Shown here: positions 12,301 to 22,810 of the stretch, piece by piece | Layout of the letters: each line of letters starts with the position of its first letter | How positions within the stretch are numbered: position 1 is the stretch's first letter | From: Canna indica | Lineage: Eukaryota; Streptophyta; Magnoliopsida; Zingiberales; Cannaceae | Reading direction: 5' to 3' | DNA: 64,000 nucleotides | Assembly (NCBI GenBank): GCA_034359265.1 | Contig: CP136898.1 | Location: forward strand, 1,800,501-1,864,500 | Notes under the pieces: model-generated | Seen by the model: only the letters and a program-made list of their open reading frames with translations | Told to the model about the DNA's origin: nothing | The model's database searches: none | Position numbers and translations under genes: made by a program

Positions 12301-15300
12301 AAGAGAGAATGAGTGATTCCTCCATGGATGTAGGTACTGAGCACACCCTCCAGAAGTCCATTTTCCACCCCTCTTTCTATCAGAGCTGAAAGACAATCCA
12401 AAGCGAGATTGAAAAGGAATGGAGAAAGGGGGTTTCCTTGCCGCACCCCTCGTCTATGTCTGAACGTCGAAGATGGCTCGCCATTGATGACTAGGGCAGA
12501 TTCGGTGATGAGTAGATTTTTAATCCAATCGATCCATTTGTTACAGAATCCCCGAGCGATCATCATCCGCGAAATGAAATCCCAACTGAGAGAATCGAAA
12601 GCCTTTTGAAAATCAATCTTGAATAGGAATCCATCCTCCCTATCTTTATGGCAACCCCAAATAGTTTCATGCACACTTAAGAAACTGTCAAGAGCACTTC
12701 GGCCCGCAGAAAATGCACTTTGTTGCTTATTAATGAGGGCATCCATTAGCGGTTTAATTCTCCGAGCAAGTAGTTTAGAGAAAATTCTGATAATACTGTT
12801 CTCAAGGCTTATTGGCCGGTAATCCTTCATGTCGCGGGCACCTAATTTCTTCGGAATCAGGATGATGTGAGCCTTGTTAACTCTTTGTAACTTCGCCGGA
12901 TTTGTATGCAGCTCCAAGAAAATAGCATTAAGATCTTCCTTGATGTGCTCCCAGAATTGGATGAAGAATTCATTGGGTACTCCATCGGGGCCCGGTGATT
13001 TGAATGACCCCATTTCCTTAATTGTCTGAAGGATCTCCTCCTCGGTGAAGGGTCCATCCAACTCCCGCAGGCTTGGATTTTGATCTAGCTGAAGATAGTT
13101 CCAATTTAGATCCAACTGAGTAGGCGCGGGAATACCTAACAAAGACACATAGAACCCTCTGAAAGCATTTCTAATCGCTTCAGCTTCAACAAGAATACCA
13201 CTTGGAGAGTCGATGGCTGAAATCCAGTTCCTTTTCTTGGAGATGGAAGCGCATTGGTGAAAGAAGCGAGTGTTCCGATCACCAAGGCTAACCCACCTTT
13301 GCTTCGCCCGTTGCCTCCAATAAGAATCCTCTTCGCTATAAAGATTATCTAGATTTACTTTGGTGTCTCGAAAGTCCGCCAACTCTTGATCATTTAGGCC
13401 CATTGAATCTGCCTTCTCATTGAACTTAGCCACCTTAGCTTCCAATTCAGTTCGTGCATATTTTGACTCCTTGTGGACTATGGAAGCCCATTGACGGATA
13501 GTTCTCCTGAGGATCCTCCAACTATCATTCCAGTGTTTAATACCTAAATGCCTCGGAATAGAAGTGTCCCAGCAGCTTTTAATCATTTCTTTGAAGGTCG
13601 GCCTATTAAACCAGTGCAATTCAAGACGGAAAGGTTTGGATCTATAGCCGACCCTGATGTGGGATTTAAAGTGCAATAAATTATGATCTGATAATTTCCT
13701 TTCACCACCCTGCACCGACGCCAAGGGCATAAGCTGAGAAGCCGATAGGGAGATGAGAACCCTATCAAGTTTTGCCAATCGCGGGGTCGATTGACCATTA
13801 CTCCAAGTGAATTGCAAGCCAGTTAATGGAAGATCAATAAGGCTAGAATTCGCAAAAATTCTAGAAAGCTTATGTGAGCCACGGATGTTGCCCATGCAGT
13901 TTGATCGCTCATGCACACCCAAAGTCACATTGAAGTCCCCACCAAGAATTAACGGGTCAGGACACGAGTTAATGAAGGCTGAAAGCTCCCTAAAGAAGTT
14001 TGAGCGATCGGAGTGATGGGGCGGGCCATAAACTGATGCCACCATGATCTTCGTGGCTGATTGTTTGTAAATGAGAAGTGCTGCAATAATGAATTGACCG
14101 CAGAATGAAGTTTCAATCGCCCAAATATCCGAATTCCACACTAATAGTTGCCCCCCCGCCAACCCAGTAGCATCCAAACATAGAAAACCAAAGTTTTTGA
14201 AGCCCGAAAGTTGCTTGATTTTGATAGATGAAACATCAGATAACTTGGTTTCTTGTAGAGTGAGAATTGAACAATTCAAGTCTTTACAAGATTTTTTACA
14301 CATATACCTCTTGGAGTAGTTTTTACCAAAGTTATGCATTCAAATTCTATGACCCCTTATAGTAGTTTTTATATGTAGTGAGAAAGTAATTAGTGAGACT
14401 GAAAATTTTATGGTTGATATTTTTTGAACAAGACTATGGTAGTCTTTAGGGATCTTAACTTCAAATATTTTGATGTGAATAATCATGCTTGTGGTGATTT
14501 TTTTTGTTAGGTTTTATAATACTTTTAGTTAGCTGTCTTTGGTTTTAATTCATACCCGTTTATTCAGAGTGGGGTTCACCATGCACTTAACCCAGATCAA
14601 TACAGAGGAGTGTTTGGTTCAGATGGAGAAAAATATGCAAAAGATGTTCAAGAAATCATAGATTTTGGAACTTCTGGACGAGTTGGAGCTTTCATTTCAG
14701 AAGCGATACAGGTGTGTACTTTCAGTTGAATTCCTTCTGATGCCTGCTGTCTGATTACCTTTTCGGAAAAATAAATTTCTTTTTCATTTGCTTGTCATGC
14801 CCTTTTGATGCATATGTTACATGTTGCCTTTCATATGTAAGGTTTATATATATATATATTTAAAAAAATTAAGATCACAAATTATAGCATCAAAATTTTT
14901 ATGTAACAGGGAGTAGGTGGAATAATGGAGTTGGCACCAGGTTACTTGCCTGCTGTATATGAAACGATAAAGAAAGCTGGAGGGCTCTGCATAGCTGACG
15001 AGGTCCAGGCAGGATTTGCACGCACAGGAAGTCATTTCTGGGGCTTTGAAGCCCATGGGGTGGTGCCAGACATCGTAACAATGGCAAAGGTTAACTCTTA
15101 TGAAATTCTTTGTGAAATTTTGGCATTTTGCAATTTTCCAAACTTGCTTTTATTATTGACGCCTTTGGCCTTAGGCATAGCATGCCCATCTTGTTCACAT
15201 AGATATGTAAAACTGATTATTTATATAGAAAATTCTTTCGGTCATTGTTATTTTATTTTATCAATTAAATTAACAAAAGACATAAGCAGCTTTTGCACAA

Positions 15301-18023
15301 TGATTGGCAAGAATCCGGAACAATAAGGAAACTCTTAAGATACTGACTGGGTCTGAGATATACCATGTACTTAGTCAAAAGTTACTCATATGGAAGCTAA
15401 AGTATATATATAGTTGCTGATCTAATCTAGCATTTCTACCAGTTATGGTTACTTGAAACAACTGATTTTAGGGCATTTCCCTCAGGGTATTGGAAATGGG
15501 ATACCCATCGGTGCTGTGGTTACAACTCCAGAAATCGCTGAAGTCTTGACTCGCCGATGCTACTTTAATACCTTTGGCGGTAATCCAGTCTGCACAGCTG
15601 CTGGCCATGCAGTCCTTAAAGTACTTGAGAAAGAAAAACTACAGGAAAATGCACTACGTGTTGGATCATACTTGAAAGAGAGACTTATGGCACTCCAAGA
15701 AAAGCATGATAGTAAGTTTACATAAATTATGTGAATGATAACACAATTCTTGACCTAATTTTCATTAGTTGTTTAAAATGTGTGCATGATGGTCATGATT
15801 TTGGATCCGGCATTCCTTCATAGTTCTCTAGTAATGTGGTTCTATGACAAACATTAATTTAGTTTATTTACACACACACACACTAAAGTCTACTGTTTAT
15901 CAGCTGTTAACTATCTACTTGTGTCGCAGCTTGGACTTGTGTAAGTGTAGATTTATAATTTGAAGTGCAGAACTGAATCATAGTAGGCTAGCTGATTTAG
16001 GTGGATTTTTTACTCTCTTTTTTAGGAAATTTAGCTTGGTTCTTGTAATTGCTTTAGTTGAATAAAGCAATCTCAAGTTAATAGCCACTAAAGCCAGGAT
16101 CTAAGGCTAAGAGGCTAGGACTAGTCTAAATTAGGGAAATGATGATAACTGGTTCTTTGTTTCTTGTTTTCCTTCAATAGCCAGATAACAATTGGCAGTT
16201 AAGTAAATAGACAAATACCTGATTTTGGATACATAAAGTGCCCATATTCAACTGGTTGCCAACAAATAATGTTATACACTTACTTTTCTTCCCTCATTCT
16301 TGTCATTATCGTTTTTCTCTAGTATTCTTGTTTGCTTTCATTTTGGGAAGTAATCTTACTATTGGGATATATTTGCTAAATAAGATTAGTCCTTGGCTAA
16401 TCTTACTCGAAAAATATTTTCTTCGGAACACTCTAATCAGTTGAGTGTAATCAGGTTTTTCTCATGTGCATATCATTTTTACAAGAATTTAGAATGCCTT
16501 CTTGGAAAAGGATAGATAACTGAGCTTAGAGTTCTTCCTAATGTAGTTTTTTGCAATTTTCTTCATCAATAGTTGGGCCGCATTTGGAGAACTGGTCTTT
16601 AGGAAAAAAATTGCAGAAAGTATCCATCCTTGATCCTCATGTTGGGACTATGTATCCATCATGGAAGCATATGATGAATTAGAGTTTATCGTAATTAGGT
16701 AGCACCAGTTGTCATGTTTTATGAGATAACTAAATTGAAAAAAATAAAGCCAATATCATGGTGAGTTGACTCAAGCCTAGTATTGTAGCGCAACTTCTGT
16801 GATCTCTCTCCATGTAGATCGTGACAGTTTAGGGTTGTACCTAATATTCATAATTTAGAGTAAAACATCTATCATTTTGTCGAATTATATTGTATTATCT
16901 CTTTATGGTTTATTATGTGTCACTTTCGTGTACTATTCTTTTTTTACTTCTCATGTTTGAGTCATTTTATTGGAATATTAACCGTACACCCCTTGAGCAT
17001 GTTATGTTTTACATGCATTCATTATATTATTTTGTTTCCAATATTCATTTATCGTGAATATATATTTCAGAACATAGTTTACTTTTTCTCTCATATGCAA
17101 CCAGTTTTAGCTGTTTTTGTATCATAGTTCATGAGGATTCAATGTGCTTCCATGCAAATGTGCCTCTTGTCAGTTTTGATGAAATGAAGGGAAAAAAGAG
17201 GAAATTGAGTAGTGACGGGATGCAGATGTATTGGAAGGACAGAAAGGAGGATAATGAGATTGCAATGCCTTTTATTCATAAAGTGTACAGTAGAAGGGAG
17301 GACTTATTCTGTGAAGGAAATTTCTTTCCTTCTGTTTTTATTTCACAGTGCTTATACTACAAAGAGAAATTGACCTTGATTGTTCGCTTTATGAACCTTA
17401 CCATGTCCAGCTCTTTAGACTGTCCAGTCTGAATTATTTCTCTGTGATGTGCATCATATTCTTCATGGTACCAACATACATGCAATCATTTTTGTCTTTT
17501 GACATTATGCTGCTTCTCGTTGACTTAACAACTGAAACATGACCATATTTCACCTTGGTATTCATCTGATTCATTTTATCTTTTAAATATTTTAGTCATT
17601 GGCGATGTTCGGGGAAGAGGACTTATGCTGGGAGTTGAGTTAGTCACTGACCACAAAGAGAAGACTCCAGCCAAAACTGAAATCTTGCATGTGATGGAGT
17701 CCATGAAAGGTAAACACTCTTGAGCTCTTCACTTCCAGGAATTTAATTTAGTCTACTAAATAGTCACCTGATGAAGATGAGTTTATGGAAACAGACATGG
17801 GTGTGTTGGTTGGAAAGGGTGGCTTCTTTGGCAATGTTTTCAGAATAACACCTCCCCTGTGCTTCTCCAAGGAAGATTCAGGTCTGCTTTTTTTATGCCT
17901 CTATACTTCTGAATATTACTCCATATCTTTACATTGCTATTAGTTGCATAACAAGAACATCACGACTTCTTTGCTGCAGATTATTTAGTGGATGTGATGG
18001 ACATCGCATTGTCTAAGCTATGA
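9339..18023 (+). CDS. AGT2: Alanine-glyoxylate aminotransferase 2-type, mitochondrial
   Basis: PLP-dependent class III aminotransferase (AGT2/AGT3/PYD4 clade) expected to transfer amino groups from alanine to glyoxylate in mitochondria. Exons: 9339-9581, 10006-10236, 10328-10498, 14568-14711, 14910-15089, 15486-15711, 17596-17709, 17795-17881, 17980-18023. They sum to 1440 nt (479 aa) with all phases consistent, which is a normal family length. The Arg/Ser-rich N-terminus ([15 protein letters not shown]) fits a mitochondrial transit peptide. Visible family motifs are the PLP-phosphate loop [10 protein letters not shown] (exon 3), [13 protein letters not shown] (exon 5) and VTMAK/GIGNG, where the Schiff-base Lys is the last codon of exon 5, then FNTFGGNPV in exon 6. 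Intron 3 is about 4.07 kb because a LINE is inserted antisense. Assignment to AGT2 rather than AGT3 or PYD4 is from memory and uncertain. Confidence 0.93.
10668..14330 (-). mobile_element. L1-type LINE, 5'-truncated, in AGT2 intron 3
   Basis: This is a 3.66-kb non-LTR retrotransposon on the minus strand, opposite to its host gene. A perfect 18-bp direct repeat, GTTATGCATTCAAATTCT, lies at 10650-10667 and 14331-14348 and is the target-site duplication. The 3' end (left) is a short poly-A, seen as T at 10668-10674. ORF1 and the extreme N-terminus of the endonuclease are missing, so the copy was truncated on insertion. The remaining ORF2 frame is uninterrupted, which suggests a young insertion. 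AGT2 splice sites on both sides (10498 and 14568) are intact. Confidence 0.95.
10794..14339 (-). CDS. LINE ORF2: endonuclease/reverse transcriptase, N-terminally truncated
   Basis: An open frame of 1181 codons. Its ATG lies within the target duplication, so it is a chance start and the true ORF2 began upstream of the truncation. Domains in order: APE-type endonuclease lacking its first strand (QETK at 29-32, GGDFN 133-137, SDH 217-219); reverse transcriptase with IPKK...DYRPISL, the FxKAFDS region and the catalytic box FTDD at 680-683; then a C-terminal zf-RVT zinc-binding region (CPLC...H..STC) near 1050-1100. Most plant L1 elements have FADD or YADD, so Thr at the second position is unusual. 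No stop or frameshift is present. A protein lacking the endonuclease N-terminus is probably not autonomous. Confidence 0.93.
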   Translation of the reverse strand: MHNFGKNYSKRYMCKKSCKDLNCSILTLQETKLSDVSSIKIKQLSGFKNFGFLCLDATGLAGGQLLVWNSDIWAIETSFCGQFIIAALLIYKQSATKIMVASVYGPPHHSDRSNFFRELSAFINSCPDPLILGGDFNVTLGVHERSNCMGNIRGSHKLSRIFANSSLIDLPLTGLQFTWSNGQSTPRLAKLDRVLISLSASQLMPLASVQGGERKLSDHNLLHFKSHIRVGYRSKPFRLELHWFNRPTFKEMIKSCWDTSIPRHLGIKHWNDSWRILRRTIRQWASIVHKESKYARTELEAKVAKFNEKADSMGLNDQELADFRDTKVNLDNLYSEEDSYWRQRAKQRWVSLGDRNTRFFHQCASISKKRNWISAIDSPSGILVEAEAIRNAFRGFYVSLLGIPAPTQLDLNWNYLQLDQNPSLRELDGPFTEEEILQTIKEMGSFKSPGPDGVPNEFFIQFWEHIKEDLNAIFLELHTNPAKLQRVNKAHIILIPKKLGARDMKDYRPISLENSIIRIFSKLLARRIKPLMDALINKQQSAFSAGRSALDSFLSVHETIWGCHKDREDGFLFKIDFQKAFDSLSWDFISRMMIARGFCNKWIDWIKNLLITESALVINGEPSSTFRHRRGVRQGNPLSPFLFNLALDCLSALIERGVENGLLEGVLSTYIHGGITHSLFTDDLVIFSSNNEVGLYNLRLLLRCFGLASGLHANPSKTSVLHLQGNELAAQDTADFFGFSAGAFPITYLGLPLRIGGLHKNDWLSVINRIDQRLSGWKGLILSRGGRLTLINSTISSSPSYTLSLFKAPTWVIKKIDSRRRKFFWIGTENNSSQGKCLISWDSITCPRSEGGLGILNLHDHNLARLGSWLWKYITRSDLQWIAIIRATSGDRAEWYDSWNSQHASPIWRHIIKLQEIFKNAISYSVGIGSRINLWREPWRGSESLATQFPQFFRFATDQNISIADARLLDDQGNFAGWNISFSTLLRYDSIQVMVHELEAIQSSEGEDSLIWQWSADKCFSTKSMYQVLSYRGVEAHFHRLIWQTKIPIKLSIHGWIWMRNRLLTRDRLLRWGMNVSASCPLCEVELESHVHLFSTCQFSQLAWNSYLLQLKLPFFEPTWNAVTLRGNQDDKTCFLKARVLLVWSWFIWHERNKRCFESSSRSVVVLTSSMTSFLSSHRIL

Positions 18024-19278
18024 ATCCTCCCCTCCTGCACCTGTAGTTGACTGTAAACTTTTCTTTGGATCTATCTACGTGGGCAGATAAATAAGAGTTG
18101 TATTCTCACTGGAGGATGATGAGACATCACCTCGTTGTCTCTTTCCTCCCTCTCTGAACCCATGTTTTAGATCATTGGCTGTGCTATCATGGAAATACTC
18201 TTGCTTCTTAAGAAATAATATCTAGTGCCTCAGTTTTATAGTTGCTCAAACTTGTATTTCGTCAACATCTTGGTTCCTGAATTCCAATTCAATTCGAAGT
18301 AGCTGGTGAGATTATATACATGCATCTTGATATCTTCACCAATCAGTTAAAGTTGGATTAATCAACACTTTAATCTCTATTGGAAAATTACTCTTTCTGC
18401 AAAAAAGAAGTTCTATGACAGAATCCAGTACTTCCAAACTTCTAATTGGTTATTTTTATATAAATTAAATTATTGATTAATTGAATCATAAAAATCAAAA
18501 ATGAAGTATCGGTCAACCAAATTTAATAGACTAATTTATAATTAATGATTTTGAAAAAACAATATTAATGAATCAATTTAAAAATTTGTTGATGAACCGG
18601 TTAATCGGTACATGCTCACCTCTACTTTTTTTTTTTTTAATCCATCACAAAACAAAATTGGAAAAACATTATTAACAGTGGCGGTTGCATCAATCCTTTA
18701 GTATGCCATCCTTCCATTTCCTATTCAAATATACTTCATTATTTTCCGAAAACATACTATTATATATTCTCTTAATTCCCAAACCTTTCTCATGTTTGCA
18801 TCTATTTTTGTTTTTCCAAATGAACTACCAAGATATAGCTATAAAAGCCTTTAATTTTATTGCAGAATCATTATCAAACAAAATCAGCTTCATTCATTCA
18901 TTTCCCATATAAATTTAGTTGGTTTATATATTTTAAGAAAGCATTAATATATATATACATATATATAGCTTCTATAAATTATTTTGAACGTGAAATAATA
19001 TAATGATTATAACTAATTATAATATCATATAATCTATTTAATTAATTCGTTTGAATTTGCTTCTCGAAGATATTTTACCTGCAAGGAAAACCATTCAAGT
19101 GACGTGGCAAGCAGACACTAACGAAATCTGATCCAATTAATGCACAGTCGCCAAGTCATATAGCCCTGACAATGGGTGACGTAGCTCAATCACTATTTCT
19201 TTATATTACCTCAAAACATATAGGAAAAAAGCTTTATAATTAATTAATCTACGAAAGACTTGGCCGTTAGTCCAATCG
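18024..19278. other. AGT2 3' flank and WRKY upstream region
   Basis: The first few hundred bases are the AGT2 3' UTR, followed by AT-rich DNA. Near 18590-18630 the sequence GAACCGGTTAATCGGTACATGCTCACCTCTAC resembles one end of a hAT-type MITE of the kind seen complete at 35111-35618, but the other end was not found. No gene is visible. Confidence 0.4.
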
Positions 19279-19297
19279 TTGACCGTTCAACGGTCAA
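19279..19297. promoter_or_regulatory. Palindromic double W-box in the WRKY promoter
   Basis: TTGACCGTTCAACGGTCAA is a 19-nt perfect inverted repeat: 9-bp arms around one central C, each arm ending in a TTGACC W-box core. It lies about 185 bp upstream of the WRKY TATA box. W-boxes are the known binding sites of WRKY factors, so auto- or cross-regulation by WRKY proteins is a reasonable inference. Confidence 0.75.
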
Positions 19298-19462
19298 ACT
19301 TTCAACGTTCATCGCCTTCTTGGAAATTCCCCTCCCTCTCCCTTTACTTGATATAACGTATAATGTAATATGAGTCGTCGCTCTGTTCAAGTACATTAGT
19401 GATCCACGCGCATGCATGCAAATTAACCTCCTCAAACTTGCTCTTCCTGCACCAAAACCTCT

Positions 19463-19469
19463 TATAAAT
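19463..19469 (+). promoter_or_regulatory. TATA box of the WRKY gene
   Basis: TATAAAT about 40 bp before the ATG at 19508. It overlaps the other in-frame ATG (19469), which therefore cannot be in the transcript. This fixes the start at 19508. Confidence 0.65.
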
Positions 19470-19507
19470 TGATCTCCTCTCACCTTCTTCCTCTTCCGAT
19501 CCCATAT

Positions 19508-21709
19508 ATGGCTTCTCCCTCAGGTAGCTTCAATACCTCGGCGGCGGCGGCGGCGGATTCGCAGCGTACCGCCGTCTCCATTTCTGGTACTGCTTCTTCC
19601 TTCACTGAGTTCCTCTCCGAGACAAGAAGAGTTGACCCCGATGCCTACTTGATGGAGAGAATGGAATTCAGTACTGGAAATGGTGTACTAAAATTCAACT
19701 CCATGGCTATGACGTCTTCGGTGCCCATACCTTCCCCTCAGCCGCCCATGTCATCCCCTTCCTTCTATTTCGCAAATCCTATTGGTCTCAGTCCCACGGA
19801 GCTTTTGAACTCTCCTATTACCTTCTCTCCCGGCGTAAGTATTATATACATCTCCTAATTAATTACCTTTCTATATATATATCTATACGTATATCTTCTA
19901 ATTAATTACTTCTATGATTTATTAATTGTACTGTTGATTAGATACCAAGCCATGCCATATGTTCATGTTTATAAAAGTAATGATGTTGTCTGTTTAATTA
20001 GATTGACTGAATCAGTAGTCTAGCTTGAAAGAAAATGTTGGATTACGTACGTAAGCCCATCAGCCACCACATCTATGTGCACGAGAGGTACATCACCTCG
20101 AGACTTTTCTGGGGTGTGCATGATTCGGTCAACCTGGTTTCTAAAACAATATGACTTGGTCGTGATTTATTTTAATAATTCACTCTAATAATCTTAAGAC
20201 TTAACTTTGCCTATTTCGTCAGTTGTTTGCACCGACCAACAGTGGAACATTTGCAAGCCAAGCTTTGGATCGGAGAGAGACTTCTACATATCCCCAAGGC
20301 TGCTTCATTAAGGATGATGATAAGTCCTACGCTTTCCAAGCCAAAGCGATTACTGCAGCCACTCAAACCACTCTCCACCCTACCTCGGTATTAATCGAAT
20401 AATCTTAATATACATGTAGCTTGTTAATTATACGATTACTTCAATTAATTATATATAATTTGCCCACTTATATATAGGAAGAACTCATCCTCAAAAGCCT
20501 CCAGCATTCATGGATTCACCAGCAAGAACCAAACACTAAGACTGATCGATTCCTCCCTTCTAGCAGTACTAATCATCATTATGATAACCGAGTGAAGCAA
20601 CAAAGCATCCAAGCATCTGATTTTAGTAATCATAGTACTCAACCGGTGCTTCGACAACAGCGGAGGTCCGACGACGGTTACTGCTGGAGGAAATACGGGC
20701 AGAAGCAGGTAAAAGGAAGTGATAACCAACGAAGCTACTACAAGTGCACCTATCCTCGTTGTCCGATGAGGAAGAAGGTGGAAACAGCATTAGATGGTCA
20801 GGTAACGGAGATTGTGTATAAAGGTGATCACAACCATCCAAAGCCTGTAGACCCCCCAAGGAAGAACTCATCTTCGAATTCTCTCCCTAAGCAAGTAGAA
20901 GAAGGTCACCACTTCCTGCTCGAGATTCCTATCAATGACCATTTTGGCATGAGCAAGATAAGCGATGAAGAACTCGAAGAAGAAGATGGAACTGATGCCA
21001 ATAAGAGGTAATTAGTTAAGGTTTCAATTCATTGTTTATAATTGATATATGGATCGATGTAGCATACATCTTAATTTGTTAATTTGGCAGGAAATTAGGA
21101 GGAGAGATCGCTGCAGCTTGCGGTAGTCAAACAGTGAGGGAGCCAAAAGTGGTGGTTCAGACCATTAGCAATGATGATGTCCTCCCTGATGGCTATCGAT
21201 GGAGGAAATATGGGCAGAAGGCGGTTAAAGGAAACCCTAACCCTAGGTAACTCAACATTTACTCATTTCAAATTAAAACCCTAGCTATCTGGAACAATTA
21301 ATCATGCATGCATGGTTAACTGCATATATTGCTGATCGAATCTAGGAGCTACTACAAGTGCACGAGGGCCGGTTGCCCGGTGAGGAAGCACATAGAGAGG
21401 GCTTCTTATGATCTCAGGGCAGTGATTACGACATACGAGGGGAAGCACAACCATGAAGTTCCTCCTGCTCGTGGAAGTCGGGCTAATTGCGAGAGTCGAC
21501 CATCAGCGGATCATATCAGCAATTACGACAGCAACGCTATTATGAGGCCATCGACGTCCGCATTAATGCCGAGCTACTCCAGTTTGATGGTAGCCAATAA
21601 GTCTCTCTTCGATGAGAGGACGAACGATTCCCTCATGCTCAGGATGATGCAAAAGGAGGAGACCGATGGATTATCTGGATTTGGGAATTTCCATAACTCT
21701 CATATATAA
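19508..21709 (+). CDS. Group I WRKY transcription factor (WRKY33/25/26-like)
   Basis: Nuclear DNA-binding regulator, 513 aa. Exons: 19508-19834, 20223-20387, 20478-21007, 21091-21246, 21346-21709 (1542 nt, phases consistent). The N-terminus has the Ser-Pro regions of the WRKY33 group ([18 protein letters not shown]), which in that family are MAP-kinase targets. There are two WRKY domains, both with intact WRKYGQK: the first is within exon 3, with its zinc ligands in CTYPRCPM...DHNH. The second is split by the conserved intron after NPNPR, with CTRAGCPV...KHNH. Between them is an acidic stretch ([11 protein letters not shown]), and [11 protein letters not shown] leads into the second domain. 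The promoter has a palindromic W-box. Group I membership is certain. The closest paralogue is inferred from the SP motifs. Confidence 0.95.
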
Positions 21710-21904
21710 AGCTTGTAGCCTTTTTTATGCTTGACTGAATTATTTTTTAGCCATATTAATGAGTTCAAAATCTATTTACTTAAGCTCCTTAAATGTAGGC
21801 AAACAAAGTGGTATGCCACTGAAATATAAGCGTTGCTTTCAAAGTCCCACCCTGAGCTAATTAGAACTTTCCATTATGACCAAGTAAGTCCTCACGTTTC
21901 GAAT

Positions 21905-21923
21905 GTCAACGGTCAATGGTCAA
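21905..21923. promoter_or_regulatory. W-box cluster upstream of the CHX pseudogene
   Basis: GTCAAC followed by two GGTCAA cores at 21911-21916 and 21918-21923 (TTGACC on the minus strand). The block aligns with 29978-30000 upstream of the intact CHX copy, so it is the ancestral CHX promoter. It is now separated from its gene by the LINE fragment 21938-22810. Confidence 0.6.
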
Positions 21924-21937
21924 CTATCAATTGTCAA

Positions 21938-22810
21938 ATTTTTTTTTAACAAAGATAGATATTTATTCAATTCACAAAGGTTCCAATACAAACATCAATG
22001 TGAAGTTTATGATTAAAAAAAAAAAGATGGGAGGATCCCAAACATGCATGCATACAGAAACTAACATCTAATAGGAACAAACTTAGGAGAAAAGAGAAAT
22101 ATTAACATTTAGCCTGTAATATTCTTCTGAGAGGAAAAAAGTCGAGGTCCAAATGTCAAAGAGAGAGATAATTTTATTCTCAAAGACCTGTATATTTCTA
22201 GCAAGCCATAGGCGCCATAGAAAAAAAGCAATCACATTCATATGCTCATTCCCATTTGGATTGAGTTTCACATTCCTAGATAAGTTCAACCACCAATTTC
22301 AGAACTTATCACAGGGAAGATACTAGTCCTGGCTAATGAAAGGAACCATCTGCCAAAGAGAATTAGCCCGTAAACAAGATATAAAGCAGTGTCGAACCAT
22401 TTCCATATCATCATTACAAACTGGACATACAACATCAATCTGAGAAAATCGTTCCTTTAGATTCTGACGCACTGGAATACCATGGTGCATTAGTTTCCAA
22501 ATTAACATTTTCACTTTTGGGGGCACTTTGAGTTCCCAAATAGATTTTCATATTTTCTTATTGGCCAAAAAAGGAGCGCACTCTTCTACAAGAGGATGAA
22601 AGAATCAGAATGCAATCTAATAACCTGAAGATCCTGAGTAAGAACCATGGCGAACCAATGTCCAAACAAGCCTATCCTCCTGTAAAGAAGGATGAATCTA
22701 AAGGATATTATATGCAATCTCAGTAGTGAAAGATTCTCTCACCAAATTAAAATTCTAGGATCTATCTGGGTTCAACAATTGCCTCGTCAATAAGACTGAG
22801 GGATTTAAAC
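21938..22810 (-). mobile_element. LINE 3' fragment in the promoter of the CHX pseudogene
   Basis: A minus-strand L1-type remnant of about 870 bp with a poly-A end on the left (T run 21939-21947). Frames at 22526-22323 and 22289-22083 encode parts of a zf-RVT domain (VPPKVKMLIWKLMHHGIPVR; CPVCNDDMEMVRHCFISC) and the following tail (FFLWRLWLARN). ATTGTCAA at 21930-21937 and 22811-22818 is a probable 8-bp target duplication. Comparison with the sister promoter near 29978-30010, which is uninterrupted, supports these borders. Confidence 0.8.

Noticed and set aside
14331..14339. ATG of the LINE frame as a real start codon
   Set aside because: It lies in the duplicated target site, so it is host sequence read by chance.
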